Shown here piece after piece: positions 16,904 through 25,653 of a DNA stretch of 64,000 nt. The stretch is from Streptomyces tagetis (lineage in GTDB: Bacteria; Actinomycetota; Actinomycetes; Streptomycetales; Streptomycetaceae). Below the pieces are notes generated by a model, which did no database searches, was not told the DNA's origin, and saw only the letters and a program-made list of their open reading frames with translations. The DNA lies in NCBI RefSeq assembly GCF_018069565.1, contig NZ_JAGPNL010000010.1:124001-188000 (forward strand), written 5' to 3'. Both the position numbers and the translations under genes were made by a program. How positions within the stretch are numbered: the first letter of the stretch is position 1; every line of letters starts with the position of its first letter.

Positions 16904-18115
16904 TCAGTCCTCCAGTGCGGCGAGGCCGGGGAGCGTCTTGCCCTCGAGGTATTCGAGGGAGGCGCCGCCTCCGGTCGAGATGTGGCCGAATGCGTTCTCG
17001 TCGAAGCCGAGCGTGCGCACGGCCGCGGCGGAGTCGCCGCCGCCGACCACGGTGAAGCCGGGGGCGTCGACGAGTGCCTGGGCGACCGCCTTGGTGCCCT
17101 CGGCGTAGTCGGGGTGCTCGAAGACGCCCATGGGGCCGTTCCAGAAGACGGTGGCCGCGTCGGCGAGCTTGGATGCGTACAGCTTGTCGGTCTCGGGGCC
17201 GATGTCCAGGCCCTGCTGGTCGGCCGGGATGGCGTCCGCGGCGACGGTGGTGGGGTGGGTGGGGGCCTTCGCCTTGAGGTCCGGGAACTCCGGGGAGACC
17301 CGCACGTCCACGGGGAGGACCAGTTCGACGCCGTTCTTCTCGGCGCGCTCCATGTACTCGCGGACGGCCGGGAGCTGGTCCTCCTGGAGCAGCGAGGTGC
17401 CGATCTCGTGGCCCTGGGCCTTGAGGAAGGTGTAGGCCATGCCGCCGCCGATCAGGATGCGGTCGGCGCGGCCGAGCAGTTCGTCGATGACGGCGAGCTT
17501 GTCGGAGACCTTGGCGCCGCCGAGCGCGACCACGTAGGGGCGCCGGACCTCGTCGGTGAGCTTGCGCAGGACGCCGACCTCGGTGGCGATGAGGTGGCCG
17601 GCGTAGTGCGGCAGGCGCCTCGGCAGGTCGTAGACGGAGGCGTGCTTGCGGTGCACGGCGCCGAAGCCGTCGCCGACGTAGACGTCCGCGAGGCCGGCCA
17701 GCCGGTCGGCGAAGGCGGCGCGCTCGGCGTCGTCCTTGCTGGTCTCGCCCGGGTTGAAGCGCAGGTTCTCCAGGACGGCCACCTGGCCGTCGGCGAGGCC
17801 GGCGACGGTGGAGGCGGCGGACTCGCCGACCGTGTCCTGGGCGAACGCGACCTCGGCGTCGAGGAGTTCGCCGAGGCGGGCGGCGGCCGGGGCCAGGGAG
17901 AAGGCGGGGTCCGGGGCGCCCTTGGGGCGGCCCAGGTGCGAGGCGACGACGACGCGCGCGCCCGCGTCGGCCAGGGCCTCGACGGTGGGCAGCACGGCGC
18001 GGATGCGGCCGTCGTCGGTGATGGTGGTGCCGGCCAGCGGCACGTTGAGGTCGGCACGGACGAAGACGCGCTTGCCGGCCACGCCTTCCGAGAGCAGTTC
18101 GTCGATCGTCTTCAT
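16904..18115 (-). CDS. pgk: Phosphoglycerate kinase
   Basis: Pgk makes ATP from 1,3-bisphosphoglycerate and ADP. The 403 residues start MKTIDELLSEGVAGKRVFVR. They show the substrate motif RADLNVPLA, SHLGRPKG, the inter-domain ALGGAKVSDK, the ATP-domain GPMGVFE and GGGDSAAAV. ATG 18115 is preceded by AGGAGCCGC. It is separated from gap by a strong terminator, so it probably has its own promoter in the 135-bp gap. Confidence 0.96.
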   Translation of the reverse strand: MKTIDELLSEGVAGKRVFVRADLNVPLAGTTITDDGRIRAVLPTVEALADAGARVVVASHLGRPKGAPDPAFSLAPAAARLGELLDAEVAFAQDTVGESAASTVAGLADGQVAVLENLRFNPGETSKDDAERAAFADRLAGLADVYVGDGFGAVHRKHASVYDLPRRLPHYAGHLIATEVGVLRKLTDEVRRPYVVALGGAKVSDKLAVIDELLGRADRILIGGGMAYTFLKAQGHEIGTSLLQEDQLPAVREYMERAEKNGVELVLPVDVRVSPEFPDLKAKAPTHPTTVAADAIPADQQGLDIGPETDKLYASKLADAATVFWNGPMGVFEHPDYAEGTKAVAQALVDAPGFTVVGGGDSAAAVRTLGFDENAFGHISTGGGASLEYLEGKTLPGLAALED

Positions 18116-18183
18116 AACAGCGGCTCCTGGGGCTCTTGATCGCTCGTGATCCTACGAGGACGGGTGGTGCCGGACGTGGGTCA

Positions 18184-18219
18184 GGGCCCGGACGGCGTGA
18201 CCGTACGCCGCCCGAGCCC
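18184..18219 (-). terminator. Terminator between gap and pgk
   Basis: On the minus strand a 15-bp stem with two G-U pairs (18219-18205 with 18198-18184) and a 6-nt loop lies 31 bp past the gap stop. It explains why gap is a separate unit from pgk-tpiA. Confidence 0.75.
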
Positions 18220-18250
18220 TGCTCTCACATGGAGTGTCCGCTCCGGTCGA

Positions 18251-19258
<1,008 letters not shown>

Positions 19259-19279
19259 GAACCGATCTCCTCGTTGGTA

Positions 19280-19298
19280 CGCCGGCTGTGTGCCGGCG
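19280..19298 (-). promoter_or_regulatory. Leader hairpin upstream of gap
   Basis: A 7-bp perfect stem (19298-19292 with 19286-19280) and a 5-nt loop end about 12 nt before the gap ribosome-binding sequence. It may stabilise the abundant gap mRNA. The role is inferred. Confidence 0.4.
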
Positions 19299-19390
19299 AG
19301 CTGTATGGGATGTCCCCGACCACCCTCGACCCTACCTCCCGGAGGCAGGCGGAGTGACATCGAGACGACGCATACCCGGCACGGTGGCCG

Positions 19391-19410
19391 GTACCCGTAG
19401 CTAGGGGTAC
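19391..19410. promoter_or_regulatory. 20-bp near-perfect palindrome upstream of gap
   Basis: The sequence GTACCCGTAGCTAGGGGTAC is a dyad with one mismatched pair, about 135 bp upstream of gap. It is a candidate operator. The rest of 19259-19718 is GC-rich and shows no supported gene. Confidence 0.45.
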
Positions 19411-19718
19411 GGACCACCCCGATTCCGGGGACGGATCACCTGATTTCGGGACGCCGAGAGGCGGTTCGTTGACCGGAGCCGTCACTCGTTCCGGGCAGGG
19501 GTACGCACTGTTCACGGGGGGTTCCGGAGGGTGTCCGAGGGGGGATTCCGAAGGCGCTCCCGCGGGGCCGCGACGGCCGGAATCCGGCGTTCGGGACGCC
19601 GGGCGGCGACGGCGGCGGCCGGCCGGTCCGGGGGTGGGGCGCGGGGCCCGGCGGGTGCGCGGCGCCCGGCCGGAGGGGGCGCGCGGCGGGCGTCGGATGT
19701 TTCTTCCCCGGAAGGGTG

Positions 19719-19758
19719 AAAAAACCGGTGCCGGTACCCGTTCGGGTACCGGCACCGG
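19719..19758 (-). terminator. Intrinsic terminator of the uvrC-rapZ-yvcK-whiA run
   Basis: A 16-bp perfect stem (19758-19743 with 19740-19725) with a TT loop is followed on the minus strand by six U residues (19724-19719). It lies 33 bp past the whiA stop. A true U-tract is unusual in this G+C-rich DNA. Confidence 0.9.
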
Positions 19759-19791
19759 CATGTTGACGGCCTGTCAGGCGCGGGCGGCGGA

Positions 19792-20781
19792 TCAGCCCAC
19801 GAGGTTGTCCGCCAGTTCCTCGCCGAGGTTGGCCTCGGTGCCCGGGATGCCGAGGTCCGAGGCGCGCTTGTCGGCCATGGCCAGCAGGCGGCGGATGCGC
19901 CCGGCGACCGCGTCCTTGGTCAGCGGCGGGTCGGCGAGAGCGCCCAGTTCCTCCAGCGATGCCTGCTTGTGGTCCATGCGCAGCCGGCCCGCGGCGGCGA
20001 GGTGCTCGGGCACGTCGTCGGCGAGGATCTCCAGCGCCCGCTGCACCCGGGCGCCCGCGGCGACGGCCGCGCGGGCCGAACGGCGCAGGTTGGCGTCGTC
20101 GAAGTTGGCGAGACGGTTCGCCGTGGCGCGGACCTCGCGGCGCATCCGCCGCTCCTCCCACGCCAGGACGGACTCGTGCGCGCCGAGCCGGGTGAGCAGG
20201 GCGCCGATCGCGTCGCCGTCACGGACCACGACCCGGTCCACGCCCCGCACCTCGCGGGCCTTGGCGGCGATCGACAGTCTGCGGGCGGCGCCGACCAGGG
20301 CGAGGGCGGCCTCGGGGCCGGGGCAGGTCACCTCCAGGGAGGAGGACCGGCCGGGCTCGGTGAGCGAGCCGTGTGCCAGGAAGGCGCCGCGCCAGGCCGC
20401 CTCGGCGTCGCAGGTGGCGCCGGAGACCACCTGCGGGGGCAGTCCCCGGATGGGTCGGCCCCGGCCGTCCACCAGGCCGGTCTGGCGGGCGAGCTGGTCA
20501 CCTCCCGCGACCACCCGCACCACGTAGCGCGAGCCGCGGCGCAGCCCGCCGGGCGCCATCACGATCAGTTCCGAGCTGTGGCCGAAGATCTCCAGGACGT
20601 CCCGCTTGAGGCGCCGGGCCGCCATCGCGGTGTCCAGCTCCGCCTCGATCACGATGCGCCCACTCACCAGGTGGAGGCCGCCGGCGAACCGCAGGACGGA
20701 GGAGACCTCCGCCTTCCGGCAGCAGGTACGGGTGACGGGAAGCCGGGAGACCTCGTCCTTCACCGCTGGCGTCATCGCCAT
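19792..20781 (-). CDS. whiA: Sporulation regulator WhiA
   Basis: WhiA is a DNA-binding developmental regulator conserved in Gram-positive bacteria; in Streptomyces it acts with WhiB to start sporulation septation. The 329-residue protein has an N-terminal LAGLIDADG-homing-endonuclease-like domain (VTRTCCRKAEVSSVLRFAGG, GAFLAHGSLTEPGRS) and a C-terminal HTH domain (ASLEELGALADPPLTKDAVAGRI). The usual catalytic residues of homing nucleases are not expected to be kept in this family. ATG 20781 overlaps the end of yvcK by 10 nt. A promoter inside yvcK may exist but is not evident. Confidence 0.97.
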   Translation of the reverse strand: MAMTPAVKDEVSRLPVTRTCCRKAEVSSVLRFAGGLHLVSGRIVIEAELDTAMAARRLKRDVLEIFGHSSELIVMAPGGLRRGSRYVVRVVAGGDQLARQTGLVDGRGRPIRGLPPQVVSGATCDAEAAWRGAFLAHGSLTEPGRSSSLEVTCPGPEAALALVGAARRLSIAAKAREVRGVDRVVVRDGDAIGALLTRLGAHESVLAWEERRMRREVRATANRLANFDDANLRRSARAAVAAGARVQRALEILADDVPEHLAAAGRLRMDHKQASLEELGALADPPLTKDAVAGRIRRLLAMADKRASDLGIPGTEANLGEELADNLVG

Positions 20782-21863
20782 GGGCCGATCCTTCCATGCA
20801 TCCGAAAAATACGGTCGTACGCGGCGGCCAACAGTTCCGGATCGTGCCTCGGGGTCCCGTCGGTCCGGGCGACCGGAGCCAGCTCGACCGCGGCGCCGAA
20901 CCCCTTGGCGGCGTCGGTGAGCGAGTCACGGTCGGGCACGGCGGCCTCGTCGGCCAGCACCACGTCCAGGGCGAGTTTAGGGGCGTGTCGTCCCAAAACC
21001 TCCAAATGACGCTGCGGAGAGAAGCCTTCCGTTTCGCCGGGCTGGGGTGCGAGGTTCAGCGAGAGCACCCTGCGGGCCTTGGTCTGGGTGAGCGCGTCGA
21101 GCAGTTCGGGCACGAGCAGGTGCGGGATGACGGAGGAGAACCAGGAGCCCGGACCGAGCACGACCCAGTCCGCGTCGAGGACCGCCTCGACCGCGTCCGG
21201 CACGGCCGGCGGGTCGTGCGGCACCAGGTGCACGGACTGCACCTCGCCGGGGGTGAGCGCGACCGTGGCCTGTCCGCGCACCGTCTCCACGTCCTCGGGC
21301 CGCTCCGGGTCGTGGCCCTTGACCAGGGCCTGGAGCTCCAGCGGGACGGCGGACATGGGCAGCACCCGCCCGTGCGCGCCGAGCAGCCGGCCGACCAGGT
21401 CCAGGGCCTGGACATGGTCGCCGAGCTGCTCCCACAGGGCGACGATCAGCAGATTGCCGACCGCGTGTTCGTGCAGGTCGCCCTGGGACTGGAAGCGGTG
21501 CTGGATCACCCGCGCCCAGGTCTGGCCCCACTCGTCGTCCCCGCACAGCGCGGCCAGCGCCTTGCGCAGGTCGCCCGGGGGCAGGACGCCCAGTTCGTCG
21601 CGGAGGCGCCCGCTGGAGCCGCCGTCGTCGGCCACGGTGACGACGGCGGTGAGGTCGCCGGTGATCCGGCGCAGTGCGGCGAGCGAGGCGGACAGCCCCA
21701 TGCCGCCGCCGAGGGCGACGACCTTGGGCTGGGTGCCGCGGCGGCGCGGCTTGCCGCCGCGCGCCTCGGCGGGGCGGGCGGTGCGGGACTCGGCGGATCT
21801 GCCGCCGCGTCCCTCCGGCACCACCCGGCGCAGCCTGCTCAGCCGCGGAGTACGTCCTGTCAT
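20772..21863 (-). CDS. yvcK: YvcK/CofD-family gluconeogenesis factor
   Basis: YvcK binds UDP-sugars and is needed for growth on gluconeogenic carbon and for cell shape in Bacillus; the exact activity is unsettled. The 363-residue protein has a basic N-terminal tail of about 45 residues, then VVALGGGMGLSASLAALRR, VTVADDGGSSGRLR and NLLIVALWEQLGD, the CofD-like 2-phospho-lactate-transferase fold motifs. ATG 21863 overlaps the rapZ stop by 4 nt. The rapZ-yvcK-whiA order is conserved across Gram-positive bacteria. Confidence 0.94.
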   Translation of the reverse strand: MTGRTPRLSRLRRVVPEGRGGRSAESRTARPAEARGGKPRRRGTQPKVVALGGGMGLSASLAALRRITGDLTAVVTVADDGGSSGRLRDELGVLPPGDLRKALAALCGDDEWGQTWARVIQHRFQSQGDLHEHAVGNLLIVALWEQLGDHVQALDLVGRLLGAHGRVLPMSAVPLELQALVKGHDPERPEDVETVRGQATVALTPGEVQSVHLVPHDPPAVPDAVEAVLDADWVVLGPGSWFSSVIPHLLVPELLDALTQTKARRVLSLNLAPQPGETEGFSPQRHLEVLGRHAPKLALDVVLADEAAVPDRDSLTDAAKGFGAAVELAPVARTDGTPRHDPELLAAAYDRIFRMHGRIGPWR

Positions 21864-22870
21864 TCCCGTCCCATGTCCCGGTGGACGACCACCGTCTCCA
21901 CGCCCTCGGCGGCGAGCCGGGCGGCGAGCTTCTCCGACATGGCCACGGACCGGTGCTTGCCGCCGGTGCAGCCGACGGCGACGGTCACATAGCGCTTGCC
22001 CTCACGACGGTAGCCCGCCGCGATCAACTGGAGCAGCTCGGCATAGCGGTCGAGGAACTCCTTGGCCCCGGGCTGGTTGAGGACGTAGGCCGACACCTCC
22101 TCGTTCAGACCGGTGTAGGGGCGCAGTTCCGGGACCCAGTGGGGGTTGGGCAGGAAGCGCATGTCCACGACGAGGTCGGCGTCGACCGGGAGGCCGTACT
22201 TGAAGCCGAAGGACATGACGGTGGCCCGCAGCTCGGGCTCCTCGTCGCCCGCGAACTGGGCGTCCATCTTGGCGCGCAGCTCGTGCACGTTGAGGCTGGA
22301 GGTGTCGATCACCAGGTCGGCGTCGCCGCGCAGCTCGCGCAGCAGCTCCCGTTCGGCGGCGATACCGTCGACGATGCGGCCGTCGCCCTGGAGGGGGTGC
22401 GGGCGGCGCACCGACTCGAAACGGCGCACCAGCGCCTCGTCGGAGGACTCCAGGAAAACGATCCGCCGGGTGACTCCGCGGGAGTCGAGGTCGGCGAGGG
22501 ACTCGCGCAGGTTGTCGAAGAAGCGCCGGCCGCGGACGTCGACGACGACCGCGATGCGGGCCACGTTGCCCTGCGAGCGGGCGCCCAGCTCCACCATGGT
22601 GGGGATCAGCGCGGGTGGCAGGTTGTCGACGACGAACCAGCCGAGGTCCTCCAGACACTTGGCCGCCGTGGAGCGGCCCGCTCCGGACATGCCGGAGATG
22701 ATCACCAGCTCGGGGATGCCCGTGTCGTGCGTCCCGGCTGTCTCGTTGCCCGTACTCACGTGTGCTCCGTTGTCGTGGCGCCCGTCGGTCCGGGCGGTCC
22801 CGGGACCCGCGTCCTCGCCGGTCGTGCCCGGGGTCCGCTCCGGTGTGGGCTGTGTGTCGTGCTCGGTCAT
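21860..22870 (-). CDS. rapZ: RNase adapter RapZ / nucleotide-binding protein YvcJ
   Basis: RapZ-family P-loop proteins bind nucleotides; in E. coli RapZ targets GlmZ sRNA to RNase E. The 336-residue product has a variable polar N-terminus of about 52 residues, then the Walker A-like GMSGAGRST at 60-68 with Arg in place of the usual Lys, LEDLGWFVVDNLPPALIPTM, SFGFKYGLP and the C-terminal CTGGKHRSVAMSEKLA. The ATG at 22870 overlaps the uvrC stop by 4 nt; an internal GTG at residue 39 would remove part of the disordered tail. Whether it acts on RNA in Streptomyces is unknown. Confidence 0.93.
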   Translation of the reverse strand: MTEHDTQPTPERTPGTTGEDAGPGTARTDGRHDNGAHVSTGNETAGTHDTGIPELVIISGMSGAGRSTAAKCLEDLGWFVVDNLPPALIPTMVELGARSQGNVARIAVVVDVRGRRFFDNLRESLADLDSRGVTRRIVFLESSDEALVRRFESVRRPHPLQGDGRIVDGIAAERELLRELRGDADLVIDTSSLNVHELRAKMDAQFAGDEEPELRATVMSFGFKYGLPVDADLVVDMRFLPNPHWVPELRPYTGLNEEVSAYVLNQPGAKEFLDRYAELLQLIAAGYRREGKRYVTVAVGCTGGKHRSVAMSEKLAARLAAEGVETVVVHRDMGRE

Positions 22871-25152
22871 CTCTCCTGCCCCCGTCGTTCGTCCGGGGTG
22901 CCCGCGGACACGGGCTCCCCCGGGGCATCCGCCGTCGTCTCGGGTGCCCCGTCCTCGTCATCCATGATCTCTCCGGTCGCCGTGTTCACGGCGGGCGCGG
23001 CCGGGGCGGCCCCCGCGAGGGCCACCGCGACGGTCTCGGCCGTCTTGCGTCCTATACCGGGTACCTCGCAGATCTGGTCGATCGTCGCCGACCGGATTTT
23101 CTTCACCGAACCGAAGTGCTTGATGAGCGCCTGCTTACGGGTCTCCCCGAGTCCGGGCACGTCGTCTAGAGGGCCGGAACGGAAACGCTTGGCGCGTTTG
23201 GCGCGCTGGTAGGCGATGGCGAAGCGGTGGGCCTCGTCGCGGACCCGCTGGAGCAGGTAGAGGCCCTCGCTGGTGCGGGGCAGGACGACCGGGTCGTCGT
23301 CGCCGGGCAGCCAGACCTCCTCCAGCCGCTTGGCCAGCCCGCACACGGCGATGTCGTCGATGCCCAGCTCGTCCAGGGCCCGCCGCGCCGCCGCGACCTG
23401 CGGCTGCCCGCCGTCGACGACGACGAGCTGGGGCGGGTAGGCGAACCGCCGGGGCCGCCCGTCCTCGTCCTTGAACCCGTCCTGACCGCTCTGCGGGCCG
23501 TTCTCCGGGCCGTGGCCCTCGCCGGGGCCCTCGCCGGGGCCCCGGGCCGGTGGAGTCCCGGGGAACGTGGCGGGCGCGGCGGGCGTGTCCCCGGGCGGGG
23601 TGGAGGCGGTGGACGGGGCGACGGGCGGGGCGACGGGGACGGTCGGTGCGGGCGCGGCGGCGGGCGGGCCGGCCGGGTGGCCGTGCGCATCCCCGGCCCC
23701 GCCCCCGGTGCCGTCCTCGGCGGGCTCCTGCCCGGCCCACTCCCCGGTCCGCTCCTTCTCGGCGAGGTAGCGGCGGAAACGGCGGGTGACCACCTCGTGC
23801 ATGGAGCGGACGTCGTCCTGCCCCCGGAAGCCCTTGATCTGGAACCGCCGGTACTCGCTCTTGCGGGCCAGCCCGTCCTCGAAGACGACCATGGAGGCGA
23901 CCACGTCGTCGCCCTGGAGGTGCGAGACGTCGTAGCACTCGATCCGCAGCGGCGCGCTGTCCAGGCCCAGGGCGTCGGCGATCTCCTCCAGGGCGCGCGA
24001 GCGCGTGGTGAGGTCGGAGGCGCGCTTGGTCTTGTGCAGGACGAGCGCCTGCTGCGCGTTGCGCTGCACCGTCTCCATGAGGGCCTTCTTGTCGCCGCGC
24101 TGCGGGATGCGCAGCGACACGCCCGAACCGCGCCGGTCCGTCAGCCACTCCTGCACCGGCTCCACCGGGTCGGGCAGCGCCGGGACCAGCACCTCGCGGG
24201 GCACGGCGTCGCCGCTCTCCTCCCCGTAGAGCTGCTGGAGGGCGTGTTCGACGAGGGCGGCGGTGGTGACCTCCTCGACCTTGTCGGTGACCCAGCCGCG
24301 CTGGCCGCGGACGCGTCCGCCGCGCACGTGGAAGATCTGGACCGCCGCCTCCAGCTCGTCCTCGGCGACGGCGATCAGGTCGGCGTCGGTCGCGTCGGCG
24401 AGCACGACCGCGCTCTTCTCCATGGCCTTCCTGAGGGCACCGATGTCGTCGCGCAGGCGGGCCGCCCGCTCGTACTCCAGTTCCTCGGCCGCCTCCCCCA
24501 TCCGCGCCTCCAGCCGGCGCAGGTAGGTGCCGGTACGGCCGGCCATGAAGTCGCAGAACTCCTCCGCCAGCTCCCGGTGGTCCTCGGCGGAGATCCGCTC
24601 CACGCAGGGCGCCGAGCACTTGCCGATGTAGCCGAGGAGGCAGGGGCGGCCGGTGCGCTCGGCGTTCCTGAAGACGCCGGCCGAGCAGGTGCGCACCGGG
24701 AACACCCGCAGCAGCAGGTCGACGGTGTCGCGGATCGCCCAGGCGTGCCCGTACGGCCCGAAGTAGCGCACGCCCTTCTTCTTGTGGCCCCGCATGACCT
24801 GCACGCGGGGGATCTCCTCGTTCATCGTCACCGCGAGGTACGGGTAGCTCTTGTCGTCGCGGTACTTGACGTTGAACCGGGGGTCGTACTCCTTGATCCA
24901 GGAGTACTCGAGCTGGAGCGCCTCGACCTCCGTGGACACCACCGTCCACTCCACGGAGGCGGCCGTGGTGACCATGGTGCGGGTGCGCGGGTGCAGGCCG
25001 GAGAGGTCCTGGAAGTAGTTCGCCAGGCGCTGGCGCAGGCTCTTCGCCTTTCCGACGTAGATCACCCGTCGGTGCTCGTCACGGAACCTGTACACCCCCG
25101 GGGAGTCCGGGATCTCACCCGGCCTGGGGCGGTAGCTGGAGGGGTCGGCCAT
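22867..25152 (-). CDS. uvrC: UvrABC system protein C
   Basis: UvrC makes both incisions in nucleotide-excision repair. The domains are a GIY-YIG nuclease (SPGVYRFRDEHRRVIYVGKA, residues about 17-36), a Cys region CLLGYIGKCSAPC, a UVR motif, an RNase H-like endonuclease half beginning near LVVVDGGQPQVAAA, and C-terminal helix-hairpin-helices (DVPGLGETRKQALIKHFGS and ICEVPGIGRKTAE). At 761 residues it is longer than most UvrC proteins (about 600-700) because of a Pro/Ala/Gly-rich insert of about 100 residues at roughly 480-580, placed between the two nuclease halves. ATG 25152 starts a run of four overlapping genes. Confidence 0.95.
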   Translation of the reverse strand: MADPSSYRPRPGEIPDSPGVYRFRDEHRRVIYVGKAKSLRQRLANYFQDLSGLHPRTRTMVTTAASVEWTVVSTEVEALQLEYSWIKEYDPRFNVKYRDDKSYPYLAVTMNEEIPRVQVMRGHKKKGVRYFGPYGHAWAIRDTVDLLLRVFPVRTCSAGVFRNAERTGRPCLLGYIGKCSAPCVERISAEDHRELAEEFCDFMAGRTGTYLRRLEARMGEAAEELEYERAARLRDDIGALRKAMEKSAVVLADATDADLIAVAEDELEAAVQIFHVRGGRVRGQRGWVTDKVEEVTTAALVEHALQQLYGEESGDAVPREVLVPALPDPVEPVQEWLTDRRGSGVSLRIPQRGDKKALMETVQRNAQQALVLHKTKRASDLTTRSRALEEIADALGLDSAPLRIECYDVSHLQGDDVVASMVVFEDGLARKSEYRRFQIKGFRGQDDVRSMHEVVTRRFRRYLAEKERTGEWAGQEPAEDGTGGGAGDAHGHPAGPPAAAPAPTVPVAPPVAPSTASTPPGDTPAAPATFPGTPPARGPGEGPGEGHGPENGPQSGQDGFKDEDGRPRRFAYPPQLVVVDGGQPQVAAARRALDELGIDDIAVCGLAKRLEEVWLPGDDDPVVLPRTSEGLYLLQRVRDEAHRFAIAYQRAKRAKRFRSGPLDDVPGLGETRKQALIKHFGSVKKIRSATIDQICEVPGIGRKTAETVAVALAGAAPAAPAVNTATGEIMDDEDGAPETTADAPGEPVSAGTPDERRGQER

Positions 25153-25193
25153 GTCTCACACCCTACTGTCGGGGGCCGACAGAGCGCCGGGGC

Positions 25194-25246
25194 TGTGGAC
25201 AGCCGTCGCGGGGGCTGTGGACAGCGGCCGGCAGGGTTGTGGATCA
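25194..25246 (+). promoter_or_regulatory. Three TGTGGA boxes at 22-bp spacing (DnaA-box-like)
   Basis: TGTGGACAG begins at 25194 and 25216, and TGTGGATCA at 25238, all in the same direction and 22 bp apart. The first two match the complement of the Streptomyces DnaA-box consensus as I recall it. They lie 40-95 bp upstream of the uvrC start. Function is inferred only. Confidence 0.45.
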
Positions 25247-25326
25247 CCACGCGAGGGCGGTTGCGGCGGCTCGCCGGCGGGTCCGGTCGGGGCCGCTCGG
25301 CGGGCGGTGCGGCGGGCCGGGGCGGG

Positions 25327-25380
25327 GTTGGTGGGGTTAGTGGCGTTAGTGGGGTTGGTGGAGTCAGTGGGGTCGGTGGG
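25327..25380 (+). repeat. Six tandem 9-bp repeats (GTYRGTGGN)
   Basis: Six exact-length units GTTGGTGGG, GTTAGTGGC, GTTAGTGGG, GTTGGTGGA, GTCAGTGGG and GTCGGTGGG follow one another without gaps, in the 501-bp region between uvrC and the divergent gene. There is no coding support. Confidence 0.85.
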
Positions 25381-25484
25381 CCGGGGCGGGGCGTCGGTGG
25401 TGGGGCGGGCCCGGGGCCGGGCGGAGAGTCCGGGTGGCGGGCGGGCCCGTGTGTTCTCGGCCAGGAGTCCACGGCGGTCCCGCG

Positions 25485-25512
25485 CCAAGTGTTGTCGGGA
25501 CTTGGTCAACAC
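25485..25512. promoter_or_regulatory. Two interlocked inverted repeats
   Basis: CCAAGT (25485-25490) pairs with ACTTGG (25500-25505), and GTGTTG (25489-25494) pairs with CAACAC (25507-25512). They lie 140-170 bp before the start at 25654. This may be a regulator-binding site. A TTGTCG (25492) and TTCAAT (25516) could form a weak promoter. Confidence 0.35.
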
Positions 25513-25653
25513 GCTTCAATGCGGGGGAACTCGGGGCCATGAAGCGCGGCGTACGGAGACGAGGACCCCCCTGCGCCGCGTCGGGGGCGGCCCCGCGGAT
25601 TCGCGCCGAACGGTCTGACCAGCCGTCGTGGACCTCCACAGAAAGGCCCCTGC

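Noticed and set aside
25194..25246. A replication origin at the DnaA-like boxes
   Set aside because: Only three boxes, no A/T-rich unwinding element and no dnaA/dnaN neighbours. Streptomyces oriC holds many boxes.
25156..25512. 118-aa minus-strand ORF with Pro-Thr-Asn repeats over the 9-bp array
   Set aside because: It has no ribosome site, its codon use is atypical, and the repetition simply mirrors the tandem DNA repeat.
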